The position numbers and the translations under genes are program-made. Below are positions 35,035-44,051 of a stretch of 64,000 nt of DNA, one piece after another. Positions within the stretch are counted from its first letter, which is position 1. Each line of letters opens with the position of its first letter. The DNA comes from DASPKM01 sp035628135 (GTDB taxonomy: Bacteria > Bacteroidota > Bacteroidia > Chitinophagales > Chitinophagaceae): NCBI GenBank assembly GCA_035628135.1, contig DASPKM010000013.1, positions 62,001 to 126,000 on the forward strand. The letters run 5' to 3'. The notes below the pieces were generated by a model. It had not been told where the DNA came from. It made no database searches and saw only the letters and a list, made by a program, of their open reading frames with translations.

Positions 35035-36559
35035 AATTAGTCAGGCCGCTTACCTGTTTCATGATCAGTTGCGTGCCTGGTTCCAGCAAATCGTACAACC
35101 AAAACGGCGCAATGCCAATGGCCACAATGCCGGCAATCAGCAATACCGCAGCGGAACGCTCGTTCCACCTGGCGTCGCCAAGTCCTGCAAACTGCGGCGT
35201 GGCAACCGGCCCCATTACGCTTTGCCCTACCGCACGCAACACGTACACCGTTGTTATCACCAGCGATGAGCAGGCGAGTATGGTAGCGATCCGGTACCAT
35301 GTATCTGGCTGTTGCCATGAACCCATGAACACTGTTATCTCTGCTACAAATCCGCTGAATCCGGGCAATCCCAATGAGCAAAGGCCTGCGATTACAAAAA
35401 CAGTGCATATGAAAGGCATGGCCTTCATCAAACCACCCAATTGAGCCACCATCCTGGTATGCGTACGGTCATAGATCATTCCAATAGCGGCGAAGAACAG
35501 GGCCGTCATCAATCCGTGCGACACCATTTGTATCACGGCGCCGGTAATGGCCGTTTGCGTAAGCATACCGATTCCCAGCAACACAAAACCGCAATGGCTC
35601 ACCGACGAGTATGCGTTAATGTACTTCAGGTCCTTCTGCATCAGTGTGGCAAACGCCCCGTATATGATAGCGATGGTAGCCAGCAAAATGATAATTCCTG
35701 AATATTCCCTTGCGGCCTCCGGCATGAGGTAAGTAGCCACGCGCAGGCAACCATAACCGCCCAGCTTCATCGAAATACCAGCCAGGAACATGGATGCCGC
35801 AGTAGGCGCGGATGAGTGCCCGTCCGGCACCCAGGTATGAAATGGGAACAATGCTGTAAAAATGCCGAAGCCAACAAACAGGAAGGGAAAAAAGAATAGC
35901 TGTTCATCCAATGGAATGCCCGCTCCTCCGCCGTCCGCGGACGTTATCTCGGAAATGCGTAAAATATCCATGGTGCTCAGCCCCTCTCCCGAAAAAGCGA
36001 CGTTGAAATACAAGCCGAACAATCCCACCATCACGAAGGCCGATCCGGCCATCAGCATCAATGCCAGCTTCATGGCGCTGTATTCCTTCTTTCCACTGCC
36101 CCAGATGCCGATGAGCAAAAATTTAGGTATTACAGAAAGTTCCAGGAAAAAGAACAGCATGAACAGGTCCACGGAGATAAAAAATCCATAAGCGCCTACG
36201 CTCAAAAAGATCAGCAGGAAGAAAAATTCTTTGCTCTTGTTGTTCATCTCCCACGATACCAGCACACCCGCCACCACCACAAAAGCAGTGAGCAATATCA
36301 TGGCAATGGATATACCGTCTACGGCACCATGAAAACTGATCCTGAGGAAATCGAACCACGGATAAAAGAACTCGAACAACATGGGCGCGGTGTTGCCGGC
36401 CGCACGTTCCTGCCAGTACAATACCAGCAATGCAAAACACAATATCAATTGAGCCACCGATCCCACCAATGCTATTGCGCGCACTTGCTTCAGGCCCTTG
36501 CCGAACAGGATGGCAATTGCCGTTAACGTGGGAACCAGTACCAATAGCAAAAGGTTCAT
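35033..36559 (-). CDS. nuoM: NADH-quinone oxidoreductase subunit M
   Basis: The 508-residue protein has about 14 membrane helices. Signature loops are FFLELSVIPKFLLIGIWG, LFPFHTWVPDGHSSAPTAAS with the essential channel residues, YSSVSHCGFVLLGIG and LPGFSGFVAE. The start overlaps the nuoL stop as ATGA, indicating translational coupling. It is the middle antiporter-like subunit of the proton-pumping arm. Confidence 0.95.
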   Translation of the reverse strand: MNLLLLVLVPTLTAIAILFGKGLKQVRAIALVGSVAQLILCFALLVLYWQERAAGNTAPMLFEFFYPWFDFLRISFHGAVDGISIAMILLTAFVVVAGVLVSWEMNNKSKEFFFLLIFLSVGAYGFFISVDLFMLFFFLELSVIPKFLLIGIWGSGKKEYSAMKLALMLMAGSAFVMVGLFGLYFNVAFSGEGLSTMDILRISEITSADGGGAGIPLDEQLFFFPFLFVGFGIFTALFPFHTWVPDGHSSAPTAASMFLAGISMKLGGYGCLRVATYLMPEAAREYSGIIILLATIAIIYGAFATLMQKDLKYINAYSSVSHCGFVLLGIGMLTQTAITGAVIQMVSHGLMTALFFAAIGMIYDRTHTRMVAQLGGLMKAMPFICTVFVIAGLCSLGLPGFSGFVAEITVFMGSWQQPDTWYRIATILACSSLVITTVYVLRAVGQSVMGPVATPQFAGLGDARWNERSAAVLLIAGIVAIGIAPFWLYDLLEPGTQLIMKQVSGLTN

Positions 36560-38523
36560 AATACAACCAGGTTAGAATACCATAAAACAAAAAACACCGC
36601 AAGCCCCGCCACCCCAATGAAAAAATAAAATGCGTACGACTGCACCTTGCCCGACTGCAGACCTTTAATGGCTTCGGCAGTACGCGCCGTAACCGCCGCC
36701 AGCATGTTCATGAATCCATCCACGATGTGCCGGTCGATCCATGCCGCGGGCCTGCCTACCAGGTTAAAAATGACCTTCTTCGTAATGAAGAGATATATTT
36801 CATCGATGTAAAATTTTTTGTACGCTGCGCGATACAATCCGCCGAGCGAGGACGCAATGGCAGCCGGACGGTTGTTCTCTGTCTTATATAATACAGTGGC
36901 GGCCCAAATTCCCAAAACCGCTAAAGCAACAGGTGCAATCGCAAAAATGATGTTGAAATGCGGCTCCAGCGGCACGCCGTTGGCGGTCACGAACTTTCCG
37001 AAGGGCACAAAGCCTGCAAGCGCTGAGCAAACTGCCAATATTATCAATGGTATCTTCATGCTCATGGTGCCTTCTCCATGATGGCCGTGCACGTGCGGCT
37101 CCCTTGCCCAGAAAATAGAAAAATACAGCCGGAACATATAGAACGCGGTAAGCGCTGAAGTAACTAACCCTATCGCATACACGAACTTATTGTTATTGAA
37201 CGCGGCCAGCAATATTTCTTCCTTGCTGAAAAATCCCGAGTACGGCGGAATGCCCGCAATGGCCAGGCATGCTATCAAAAAACAAATATGTGTAATGGGC
37301 ATCAGCTTTCTCAATCCTCCCATGTCCTTCATTTCATTACTATGCACCATGTGTATCACCGCACCCGCGCCTAAGAACAACAAAGATTTAAAGAATGCAT
37401 GCGTGAACAGGTGGAACATCGAAGCCGTATAACCGAGTTGCTCTTCCATCCTTCCATACCCCGATACACCCAAAGCAAACATCATGAAACCTATTTGCGA
37501 CATGGTAGAATACGCCAGCACTCTTTTGATATCTGTTTGTGTACACGCAATAACGGCCGCGAGCAAAGCTGAAAATGCTCCTATATACGTAACCAGGTCG
37601 AGGCCGGCGGAAATGGCAAAATCATATACCGGGAATAGCCTTGCCACCAGGTAAACGCCGGCCACCACCATGGTTGCAGCGTGTATGAGCGCGGATACAG
37701 GCGTCGGGCCTTCCATGGCGTCGGGCAACCAGATGTGCAGCGGGAACATGGCCGATTTACCCGCGCCTCCGATAAAGATCAGGCTCAGTGCCCACGACAG
37801 CATCGTAACGCCGAGAAAAGATTGGGTAGTGATGCTGAAGAGCTCCGCGGTGGGCGAAGTCAACCGGTCTGTCAACGTGATAAAATCAAGCGTTCCGCTA
37901 TAAAACGCCAGTATGAGTATACCGATCAAAAACGCAAGGTCTGCCAGCCGCGTTACGACAAAGGCCTTTTTAGAAGCCGCCACCGCGCTGGGCCGGTCGA
38001 AATAATATCCGATGAGCAAATAAGAGGATACGCCCACCAATTCCCAGAAAATAAATATCTGCAATAAATTTCCAGACAATACCAATCCCAGCATAGAAAA
38101 AGTAAAGAGCGACAAGAAAGCATAATAGGTGGGAAACCGCTCTTCTCCTTTCATATATCCCAGGCTGAACACGTGCACCATGAGGGATACAAAAGTTACC
38201 ACGATGATCATCATCACCGAAATGGGATCAAGGATAACGCTCATATCGATGGAAACACCCGTATCCTGGCCGGCGCCATGCCCATTGAACTGAAGCCAGG
38301 TATACTTCAAAGGCATAATGCTGCGGTACACATCATCTGCCTTTCCATCGATAAAAAAATATTGATACCCCGTATACAGCGCCAGCACAGTGGATATTAA
38401 TAACAACCCGGTGCCGATGATTCCCGAAGCATTTTTAAAATACTTCCTTCCGAACAATCCCAATATTACAAAGCCTGCCAGCGGCAGCAGCGGAATAAGC
38501 GATATATAAGAATAAGATGGCAT
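36556..38523 (-). CDS. nuoL: NADH-quinone oxidoreductase subunit L
   Basis: The 655-residue protein is the distal antiporter-like subunit. Core motifs are FWELVGVSSYLLIGYYFDRPSA, GKSAMFPLHIWLPDAMEGPTPVSALIHAATMV and YSTMSQIGFMMFALGV. The C-terminal 150 residues include the expected amphipathic lateral-helix region and a last membrane segment (FFIGVAGLAVFFVLWY). The length is normal. It lies 11 bp after nuoK. Confidence 0.96.
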   Translation of the reverse strand: MPSYSYISLIPLLPLAGFVILGLFGRKYFKNASGIIGTGLLLISTVLALYTGYQYFFIDGKADDVYRSIMPLKYTWLQFNGHGAGQDTGVSIDMSVILDPISVMMIIVVTFVSLMVHVFSLGYMKGEERFPTYYAFLSLFTFSMLGLVLSGNLLQIFIFWELVGVSSYLLIGYYFDRPSAVAASKKAFVVTRLADLAFLIGILILAFYSGTLDFITLTDRLTSPTAELFSITTQSFLGVTMLSWALSLIFIGGAGKSAMFPLHIWLPDAMEGPTPVSALIHAATMVVAGVYLVARLFPVYDFAISAGLDLVTYIGAFSALLAAVIACTQTDIKRVLAYSTMSQIGFMMFALGVSGYGRMEEQLGYTASMFHLFTHAFFKSLLFLGAGAVIHMVHSNEMKDMGGLRKLMPITHICFLIACLAIAGIPPYSGFFSKEEILLAAFNNNKFVYAIGLVTSALTAFYMFRLYFSIFWAREPHVHGHHGEGTMSMKIPLIILAVCSALAGFVPFGKFVTANGVPLEPHFNIIFAIAPVALAVLGIWAATVLYKTENNRPAAIASSLGGLYRAAYKKFYIDEIYLFITKKVIFNLVGRPAAWIDRHIVDGFMNMLAAVTARTAEAIKGLQSGKVQSYAFYFFIGVAGLAVFFVLWYSNLVVL

Positions 38524-38534
38524 GGTATATACAG

Positions 38535-38849
38535 CTAAAATTTCATCTCCCCTGCATCTTCCACGTCAATCGATTGATGGCTTCTATATAAATTAATGAT
38601 GATCGCAATGGCCACCGCGGCCTCAGCCGCCGCAATGGTAATAATGAACACGGAAAAGAAAACGCCTCCGAGCTTGTCAGGGTACAGGTATTTGTTAAAG
38701 GCCACGAAATTGATGTTGACACTGTTAAGGATAAGCTCTACCGACATCAGTATCGTGATCATGTTACGCCTGGTGAACAGGCCGTACATGCCGATAAAAA
38801 ACAGCGCCGTGCTAAGTGCCAGTATGTGCCCTAACGGGATGTCGTTCAT
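38535..38849 (-). CDS. nuoK: NADH-quinone oxidoreductase subunit K
   Basis: The 104-residue protein has three membrane helices and the conserved MSVELILNSVNINFVAF, with the Glu of helix 2, followed by AAAEAAVAIAIIINLYR with the second conserved Glu. The start overlaps nuoJ by 4 bp. It is part of the coupling region next to NuoH. Confidence 0.95.
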   Translation of the reverse strand: MNDIPLGHILALSTALFFIGMYGLFTRRNMITILMSVELILNSVNINFVAFNKYLYPDKLGGVFFSVFIITIAAAEAAVAIAIIINLYRSHQSIDVEDAGEMKF

Positions 38850-39364
38850 TTGTCTTGTGTTTTAACTTTCATGGCAATGACAATGCAACCGATCATGGCG
38901 GCCAGCAACAGCACGCTCACCACTTCTAACGGTAATACGTACCCCTCGGTGGTAGCGTCGAGCATTTGCGTGCCAATGTTGGAAATGCTTGCATCCATTG
39001 CTGGATTAAGCGGTGCTGTGAATGAATATTGCGAGATAAGATAATACGTAAGTGCAAAACCGAAGCAGGCAGCTACAATCGACAAGACCGTTCGTGCCAG
39101 AGGCGGCTTCGGCATTTCCTTGCCCGATTGCTGGGTAAGAAAAATGGAGAAGATGATGAGCACCACAATGCCACCCACGTACACGATGATCTGCACTGCC
39201 GCGATGAATTCCATTTGTAGCCAGAAATAAAAACCCGCAATGCCGATGAGTGAGAATAGAAGCCACACTGCCGAGCGGAAAATTTTCCGGGTGGTTACCG
39301 CCAGCAAGCCGGTACCGAGAATGAAAGCACCCAGGATGTAGAATACAATGGCCGAAGCGCTCAT
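38846..39364 (-). CDS. nuoJ: NADH-quinone oxidoreductase subunit J
   Basis: The 172-residue protein has five membrane helices with the signature AAVQIIVYVGGIVVLIIFSI near residue 55, whose helix contains the pi-bulge region. The end of nuoI overlaps its start by one base, and nuoK overlaps its end by 4 bp. Confidence 0.94.
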   Translation of the reverse strand: MSASAIVFYILGAFILGTGLLAVTTRKIFRSAVWLLFSLIGIAGFYFWLQMEFIAAVQIIVYVGGIVVLIIFSIFLTQQSGKEMPKPPLARTVLSIVAACFGFALTYYLISQYSFTAPLNPAMDASISNIGTQMLDATTEGYVLPLEVVSVLLLAAMIGCIVIAMKVKTQDK

Positions 39365-39837
39365 TACTCAATGCCCTCCCTGATTTTAGATCCCGGGGCA
39401 TTCAGCTTCTTCGTTAGTTTGCTGCGGTCATAAACACTGTGTTCAAAATTCTGCGCCATTTTAATGGCGTCCGTCGGACAGGCTTCCACGCAAAGGTTGC
39501 ACATGGTACAAAGCTCCAGGTGATAAATGAATGTATCTAATGCCTTTTTCTTTTTACCATCAGGGGTTATATCGAACTTGGTGATGATCTTAATGGTGCC
39601 ATTGGGACAGGCCAGCTCGCAGGCAGTGCAGCCGGTACAGGCGTGCTGGTTGCTTTCATCGTGCGGCATTACCACTTCGCCGCGGAAGCGTTCCGCCAGC
39701 TTCAGCTCGGGCATGTCGGGATACTGCTGTGTAATGATCTCCTTGCGGTGCGTGAAATAATAGCCCGTCAGCTTCATTCCCCTCAACAAGGACCTGATGC
39801 CTTTTATTACGTCTATTATATACCTCCTCAAAAACAT
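39364..39837 (-). CDS. nuoI: NADH-quinone oxidoreductase subunit I (2x[4Fe-4S])
   Basis: The 157-residue protein carries two ferredoxin-type clusters: CTGCTACELACP and CTMCNLCVEACP, the ligands of N6a and N6b. The N-terminus has the usual amphipathic helix and the motif RFRGEVVMPHDE. In the peripheral arm it would pass electrons to NuoB. It follows nuoH across an unusually AT-rich 67-bp spacer. Confidence 0.95.
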   Translation of the reverse strand: MFLRRYIIDVIKGIRSLLRGMKLTGYYFTHRKEIITQQYPDMPELKLAERFRGEVVMPHDESNQHACTGCTACELACPNGTIKIITKFDITPDGKKKKALDTFIYHLELCTMCNLCVEACPTDAIKMAQNFEHSVYDRSKLTKKLNAPGSKIREGIE

Positions 39838-39841
39838 ACTA

Positions 39842-39898
39842 ATTATTTATTATTTATTATTGATTATTGAAGATTATTAGTAATTAATAATAAATAAT
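39842..39898. repeat. AT-only inverted repeat between nuoH and nuoI
   Basis: A 13-bp exact inverted repeat (arms 39842-39854 and 39886-39898, ATTATTTATTATT and complement) fills most of the nuoH-nuoI spacer. Additional imperfect copies of TTATTGATTATT resemble the nuoM-nuoN element. It is probably the same type of RNA hairpin as the element at 34971. Confidence 0.6.
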
Positions 39899-39904
39899 CA
39901 AAAA

Positions 39905-40981
39905 TCAAAAATGCCATCCTTTGATCGCGATCAGCGTTACCAGCAACAAATTAATCATACTTATCGGAAATAAGTATTTCCATTCAAGGTTTAGCAACTG
40001 ATCTATCCGCAACCGCGGAAAGGTCCAGCGGAACCACATGATCACGAATATTAAAAAGAAAGTCTTTCCCAGGAACCATATCGACGAGGGTATGTAATCC
40101 ATCACATGGTTAAATCCTTCCCAATTGCCGATGTGCAGCGGCATCCATCCTCCCAGGAACAAAGTGGCCCCAATGGCGCAAACAATAAAAATGTTCACGT
40201 ACTCGGCCAGGAAGAACAACGCGAACTTCATTCCCGAGTATTCGGTATGAAAACCCGCGGTAAGCTCCGACTCGGCCTCCGCCAGGTCGAATGGCGCGCG
40301 GTTGGTTTCGGCGGTAACCGCAATAATGAAAATAACAAATGCGATGACGGCCGGGATATGTCCTTTGAACAACCACCACCCATCCTGCTGCGAAGCAATG
40401 ATATCGGACACCCGCAAGCTGCCGGTCAGGATTACGATCGAAATGATGGAAAGCCCTGCAGACAGCTCGTAACTTACGATCTGCGCGCCGCTGCGCATGG
40501 CGCCCAGCAAGGAATATTTATTGTTGCTGGCCCATCCCGCCATCAGTATACCGATAACAGAAACCGAAGAAACAGCGGACACATACAATACGCCGATATT
40601 GATATCCCATATCTGCACTCCTTTGGCAAATGCAATCGGCGCCAGTATCAGCATGGCCGCAATCATTACCACGAAAGGCGCGAGGTTGAACAAGAACTTG
40701 TCGGCCCCATCGGGCGTAAGGCCTTCTTTTACGGCCAGTTTAATAGTATCTGCAAGGGTTTGCAACGTTCCGCCCGGTCCCACGCGGTTAGGCCCCAGCC
40801 TCACCTGCATGTAAGCAGAAACTTTTCTTTCCATGAATACCAACACAAGGCCCAGCATGGCAAACAGGGTAATGACGCAAATACCCACGATGAGGAATTC
40901 GAGAAGCAAGGCGGTGGTGGGGCTGAATGTATTGTTCAACCACGCATGGATGGAATTGGTTATGCCTTCGAGGCTAAACAT
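39905..40981 (-). CDS. nuoH: NADH-quinone oxidoreductase subunit H
   Basis: The 358-residue protein has eight membrane helices and the quinone-site loops: KVSAYMQVRLGPNRVGPGG, SYELSAGLSIISIV, RAPFDLAEAESELTAGFHTE and WFRWTFPRLRIDQ. NuoH forms the membrane part of the quinone pocket with NuoB and NuoD. It comes 26 bp directly after nuoD; nuoE, nuoF and nuoG, usually found here, are absent. Confidence 0.96.
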   Translation of the reverse strand: MFSLEGITNSIHAWLNNTFSPTTALLLEFLIVGICVITLFAMLGLVLVFMERKVSAYMQVRLGPNRVGPGGTLQTLADTIKLAVKEGLTPDGADKFLFNLAPFVVMIAAMLILAPIAFAKGVQIWDINIGVLYVSAVSSVSVIGILMAGWASNNKYSLLGAMRSGAQIVSYELSAGLSIISIVILTGSLRVSDIIASQQDGWWLFKGHIPAVIAFVIFIIAVTAETNRAPFDLAEAESELTAGFHTEYSGMKFALFFLAEYVNIFIVCAIGATLFLGGWMPLHIGNWEGFNHVMDYIPSSIWFLGKTFFLIFVIMWFRWTFPRLRIDQLLNLEWKYLFPISMINLLLVTLIAIKGWHF

Positions 40982-41007
40982 CGCTTGGTTCCTTTAGCAA
41001 TCAGTTT

Positions 41008-42123
41008 TTATCGGTCAATATCGGGTATCACCAGGTCGAGCGTTCCCATAATGGCCACCAGGTCGCCGATCTTATGTCCCCTTGCCATATGGTCCAACGC
41101 AGAGAGATTGGAAAATCCCGGCGAACGGAATTTGATACGGTAGGGTGTTGTTCCTCCTTCGCTGATAATGTATACGCCGAACAACCCCCTGGCTGTTTCC
41201 ACTCTCGAAAAAAATTCTCCCTTGGGCAATTTCAATACTGCTTTTGTTTTGGCCTGGTAATCGCCTTCAGGAATATTGTCTATCAGTTGCTCGATGATGG
41301 ACATGGACTGCCGCATCTCGCGCATGCGCACAAGGTAGCGCGCATAGCAATCGCCGCCGGTTTCGAGCACTTCTTCAAACTGCACCTTATCGTACACTTC
41401 GTAGGGATACAATTTACGTATGTCGCAGCTAACACCGCTGGCCCTTGCAGTAGGGCCGGTGCAGCCATAAGAGATCGCATCTTCCCTGGAAAGGTATCCG
41501 ACGCCCTGCATCCTGTTCTGGAAAATTACATTGTCGGTCACCAGCTCATCGTACTCGCCGATCTTGGATTTGAAAAAGGTGATGAACTCTTTTACTTTTT
41601 TCTGAAAATTGGGATGCAGTTCCGCCATTACGCCGCCGGGAACGATATAGTTCATGGTGAGCCGGGCCCCGCAGGTTTCTTCCATGATCTCGTTGATGGC
41701 TTCGCGTTCGCGGAAGGCGTGGAAGAAAGGCGTAAGCGCTCCCACGTCCATGGCCATGGCGCCCCACCACAACTGGTGCGAGGCCAGGCGGGTAAGCTCA
41801 TTCATCAATACGCGTATTACCTGGGCGCGCGGCGGCACTTCTATCTGCAGGCCTTTTTCAACGCACAATGCGCAGCCGTGGTTATTGATGTGAGAAGAAA
41901 GATAGTCCATGCGGCTGGTCACGTAAATGAACTGCCGGTACGAAAGGCTCTCACACATTTTTTCTATGGAACGATGGATATATCCAAGGTGCGGTTCCAC
42001 TTTCCTGATGGTTTCTCCGCTTAGGGTGATGATGAGGTGCAGCACGCCATGGGTAGATGGATGCTGCGGCCCTACGTTGATCACGAGCTCGCCTTGTTCC
42101 GTTGTGCCTACTTCTTCGAGCAT
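41008..42123 (-). CDS. nuoD: NADH-quinone oxidoreductase subunit D
   Basis: The 371-residue protein is the 49-kDa subunit, with INVGPQHPSTHGVLHL (quinone-binding His loop) near residue 15, HLGYIHRSIEKMCE, GCTGPTARASGVSCD and the C-terminal LGTLDLVIPDIDR. It is separate from NuoC, one base after its stop, not fused as in several Bacteroidota and enterobacteria. Confidence 0.96.
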   Translation of the reverse strand: MLEEVGTTEQGELVINVGPQHPSTHGVLHLIITLSGETIRKVEPHLGYIHRSIEKMCESLSYRQFIYVTSRMDYLSSHINNHGCALCVEKGLQIEVPPRAQVIRVLMNELTRLASHQLWWGAMAMDVGALTPFFHAFREREAINEIMEETCGARLTMNYIVPGGVMAELHPNFQKKVKEFITFFKSKIGEYDELVTDNVIFQNRMQGVGYLSREDAISYGCTGPTARASGVSCDIRKLYPYEVYDKVQFEEVLETGGDCYARYLVRMREMRQSMSIIEQLIDNIPEGDYQAKTKAVLKLPKGEFFSRVETARGLFGVYIISEGGTTPYRIKFRSPGFSNLSALDHMARGHKIGDLVAIMGTLDLVIPDIDR

Positions 42124-42124
42124 A

Positions 42125-42580
42125 TCAGAGTTTGATCATATTGACAGGATCTTCGTAATCTTTTCTTAGGGGCCAGCCGGGGCACTCATCGGTCATGAAC
42201 AGCCTGCGCAGGTCAGGATGGTTATTAAACCGCACCCCGAACAGGTCGAAAGCCTCCCGCTCATGAAATTCAGCCGTCCGCCAAATATCACATACCGTTT
42301 CGATGACGGGTTGGTCACGGTCGAGCTTCGACTTCACCACTATCGTGTGTCCATGCACGGTAGAAGTAAGATGGTACACCATGCCCAGGTGTGTCTTCCA
42401 ATCTACGCAGGTAAGGCAGAACAAGAAATCGAACTCAAGGCCGGGCGTATACCGCAATGCGCGTGCAAAGTCCTTCCAGCCCGCCGCATCGGCCTGCACG
42501 GTAAGCCATTCGGTCCCTTCCTCGTATACCGCCGAAGGAAGAATGGCGGACAGTTGCAATTTCAGTTCATCATTATTCAT
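42125..42580 (-). CDS. nuoC: NADH-quinone oxidoreductase subunit C
   Basis: From the start at 42580 (MNNDELKLQLSA) the protein has 151 residues with the 30-kDa subunit signature WRTAEFHEREAFDLFGVRF and HPDLRRLFM. A longer frame from 42631 would add a Lys/Arg-rich stretch translated from a 10-bp tandem repeat, which is unlikely to be protein. NuoC stabilises the NuoB-NuoD part of the peripheral arm. Confidence 0.93.
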   Translation of the reverse strand: MNNDELKLQLSAILPSAVYEEGTEWLTVQADAAGWKDFARALRYTPGLEFDFLFCLTCVDWKTHLGMVYHLTSTVHGHTIVVKSKLDRDQPVIETVCDIWRTAEFHEREAFDLFGVRFNNHPDLRRLFMTDECPGWPLRKDYEDPVNMIKL

Positions 42581-42594
42581 ATAATGAGCTAATG

Positions 42595-42628
42595 CTCTTT
42601 TTGCCTCTTTTTGCCTCTTTTTCTCTTT
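42595..42628. repeat. 10-bp tandem repeat upstream of nuoC
   Basis: Three copies of CTCTTTTTGC (the last incomplete), then another CTCTTT, lie in the nuoB-nuoC spacer. On the transcribed strand they read as purine-rich AAAAGAGG units immediately before nuoC. Copy-number slippage here could alter translation of nuoC; this is inference. Confidence 0.6.
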
Positions 42629-42646
42629 CACTTTTACATCCTGCCC

Positions 42647-43186
42647 TCAACCTTTCTCTTCTTTTATCTGTTCCCTGGTAGCCCCGCTCCTGATCTTTTC
42701 CTGCAGGGATATCAAGGCATGCAACAGGGCTTCGGGCCTGGGAGGACAGCCTGCTATATACACGTCAACGGGTATTACATGGTCTGCGCCCTTTACTACG
42801 GAATAAGTATTGTAGAAAAACGGGCCGCCGCTGGTGGCGCATGCTCCCATGGCGATCACGTATTTGGGATCGGCCATCTGATCGTACAGGCGTTTGAGCA
42901 CGGGCGCCATTTTATTTACGATTGTGCCTGCAATGATGATCACGTCGGCTTGGCGGGGAGTAGCCCGCGCTACTTCAAATCCAAAGCGCGACCAATCGTA
43001 CTTGGCGGAGGCGGTGGACATCATTTCGATGGCGCAGCAACTGGTGCCAAACACCAAGGGCCACAATGAATTGGAACGCGCCCAATTGATGATATCGTCC
43101 AATTTGCTTATTACAATGCCGCCACCGGCAGTAGGATGCACCTGCCCCGGAAACGGTGTTTGATCGGTATGTTGTTGGCTTGCCAT
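42647..43186 (-). CDS. nuoB: NADH-quinone oxidoreductase subunit B (cluster N2)
   Basis: The 179-residue protein contains the N2 iron-sulfur ligands: the tandem Cys in TSCCAIEMM, one in MGACATSGGPF and one in AGCPPRPEALLHAL. It lies one base after nuoA. It would receive electrons from NuoI and reduce quinone at the NuoB-NuoD interface. Confidence 0.96.
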   Translation of the reverse strand: MASQQHTDQTPFPGQVHPTAGGGIVISKLDDIINWARSNSLWPLVFGTSCCAIEMMSTASAKYDWSRFGFEVARATPRQADVIIIAGTIVNKMAPVLKRLYDQMADPKYVIAMGACATSGGPFFYNTYSVVKGADHVIPVDVYIAGCPPRPEALLHALISLQEKIRSGATREQIKEEKG

Positions 43187-43187
43187 G

Positions 43188-43553
43188 TTACATCCACTTC
43201 AACGCACCTTTTTTATGTGCGTACAAAAATCCCATGAACAGGATGAAAAGAAATACCAGGATGGCCCCGAAAGCCGCCATGCCCGCGCTTTTAACTACCA
43301 CGGCCCAGGGATACAGGAAAATAAGCTCTACATCGAAAATGAGAAATATCAGCGCAAACAGGTAGTATCCTACATTGAACTGGTTCCAGGGCGTGCCTTC
43401 GGACGGCACCCCGCACTCATAAGCTTGTCCCTTCTGCGGGTTTTTGCTTGTGCGCACCAGCAGCCTGGCAACGGCAATACCGCCCCCGGCAAAAGCAATT
43501 GCGGCCAGCATAAGCACAATCAGCGATGAGCTTCCCATGGGTATAATTCTCAA
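43188..43553 (-). CDS. nuoA: NADH-quinone oxidoreductase subunit A
   Basis: The 121-residue protein has three membrane helices and the conserved loop AYECGVPSEGTPWNQFNVGYYLFALIF (split here as AYECGVP and the following Asn-Val-Gly-Tyr-Tyr). FDVELIFLYPWAVV holds the conserved acidic pair. It is the first gene of the operon; the 106-bp spacer upstream must hold the promoter, but no perfect TAnnTTTG is seen. Confidence 0.95.
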   Translation of the reverse strand: MRIIPMGSSSLIVLMLAAIAFAGGGIAVARLLVRTSKNPQKGQAYECGVPSEGTPWNQFNVGYYLFALIFLIFDVELIFLYPWAVVVKSAGMAAFGAILVFLFILFMGFLYAHKKGALKWM

Positions 43554-43659
43554 TTTATTCCGTACTAATTTAACAAGTAAAATCTAAAGCAGCCGTAATT
43601 TTTATACATGAAATTGAGTAACTTCAAAACAGCTTTTTCCCTTACCGTAAATTCTAACC

Positions 43660-44049
43660 ATGGCAGCCGTAAAATTTACCATCGAACTGACGGTTAATCA
43701 CAGCCAGTTGGATACTTTTAAAACACTTGCCAGGGAAATGAACGCCATTGTTAAGCGCGAGGAACCCCGCACGCTCAACTGCCAATGGTATTTCCACGAA
43801 GGCGATGACAAGTGGTACCTCACCGAAGTATTTGCAGATTCCGATGCATTCTTAAAACACCTGGAAGATGTAGGCCCCCAACTGGAAGAGATCCTGGCCA
43901 TAGCCGAAGTAAGCCGTTTTGAAGTGTTCGGCGAATTATCGCACGCTGCAAAAGCGGTGATCGCTTCGTTTGGCGTTAAGTATTTTACGCTCTGGGAGGG
44001 CGTAAGCCACGGCCGCGAATGGGCAATGGCGAATGGTGAATATTATTGA
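43660..44049 (+). CDS. Antibiotic-biosynthesis-monooxygenase (ABM) fold protein
   Basis: The 129-residue protein has a dimeric alpha+beta barrel pattern: KFTIELTVNHSQLDTFKTLA, then CQWYFHEGDDKWYLTEVFADSDAFLKHL with the family's Trp/Tyr-Glu strand. Family members are cofactor-free monooxygenases, but many are uncharacterised. It converges with the AraC gene; the two stops are 2 bp apart. Confidence 0.7.
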   Translation: MAAVKFTIELTVNHSQLDTFKTLAREMNAIVKREEPRTLNCQWYFHEGDDKWYLTEVFADSDAFLKHLEDVGPQLEEILAIAEVSRFEVFGELSHAAKAVIASFGVKYFTLWEGVSHGREWAMANGEYY

Positions 44050-44051
44050 TA

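Noticed and set aside
40106..41143. Long plus-strand open frame of 345 codons opposite nuoH/nuoD
   Set aside because: It is the antisense shadow of two unmistakable complex I genes; the translation is rich in Gln, Arg and His with no domain.
42125..42631. NuoC with Lys/Arg-rich N-terminal extension
   Set aside because: The extension is encoded by a short tandem repeat; family alignment supports the start at 42580.
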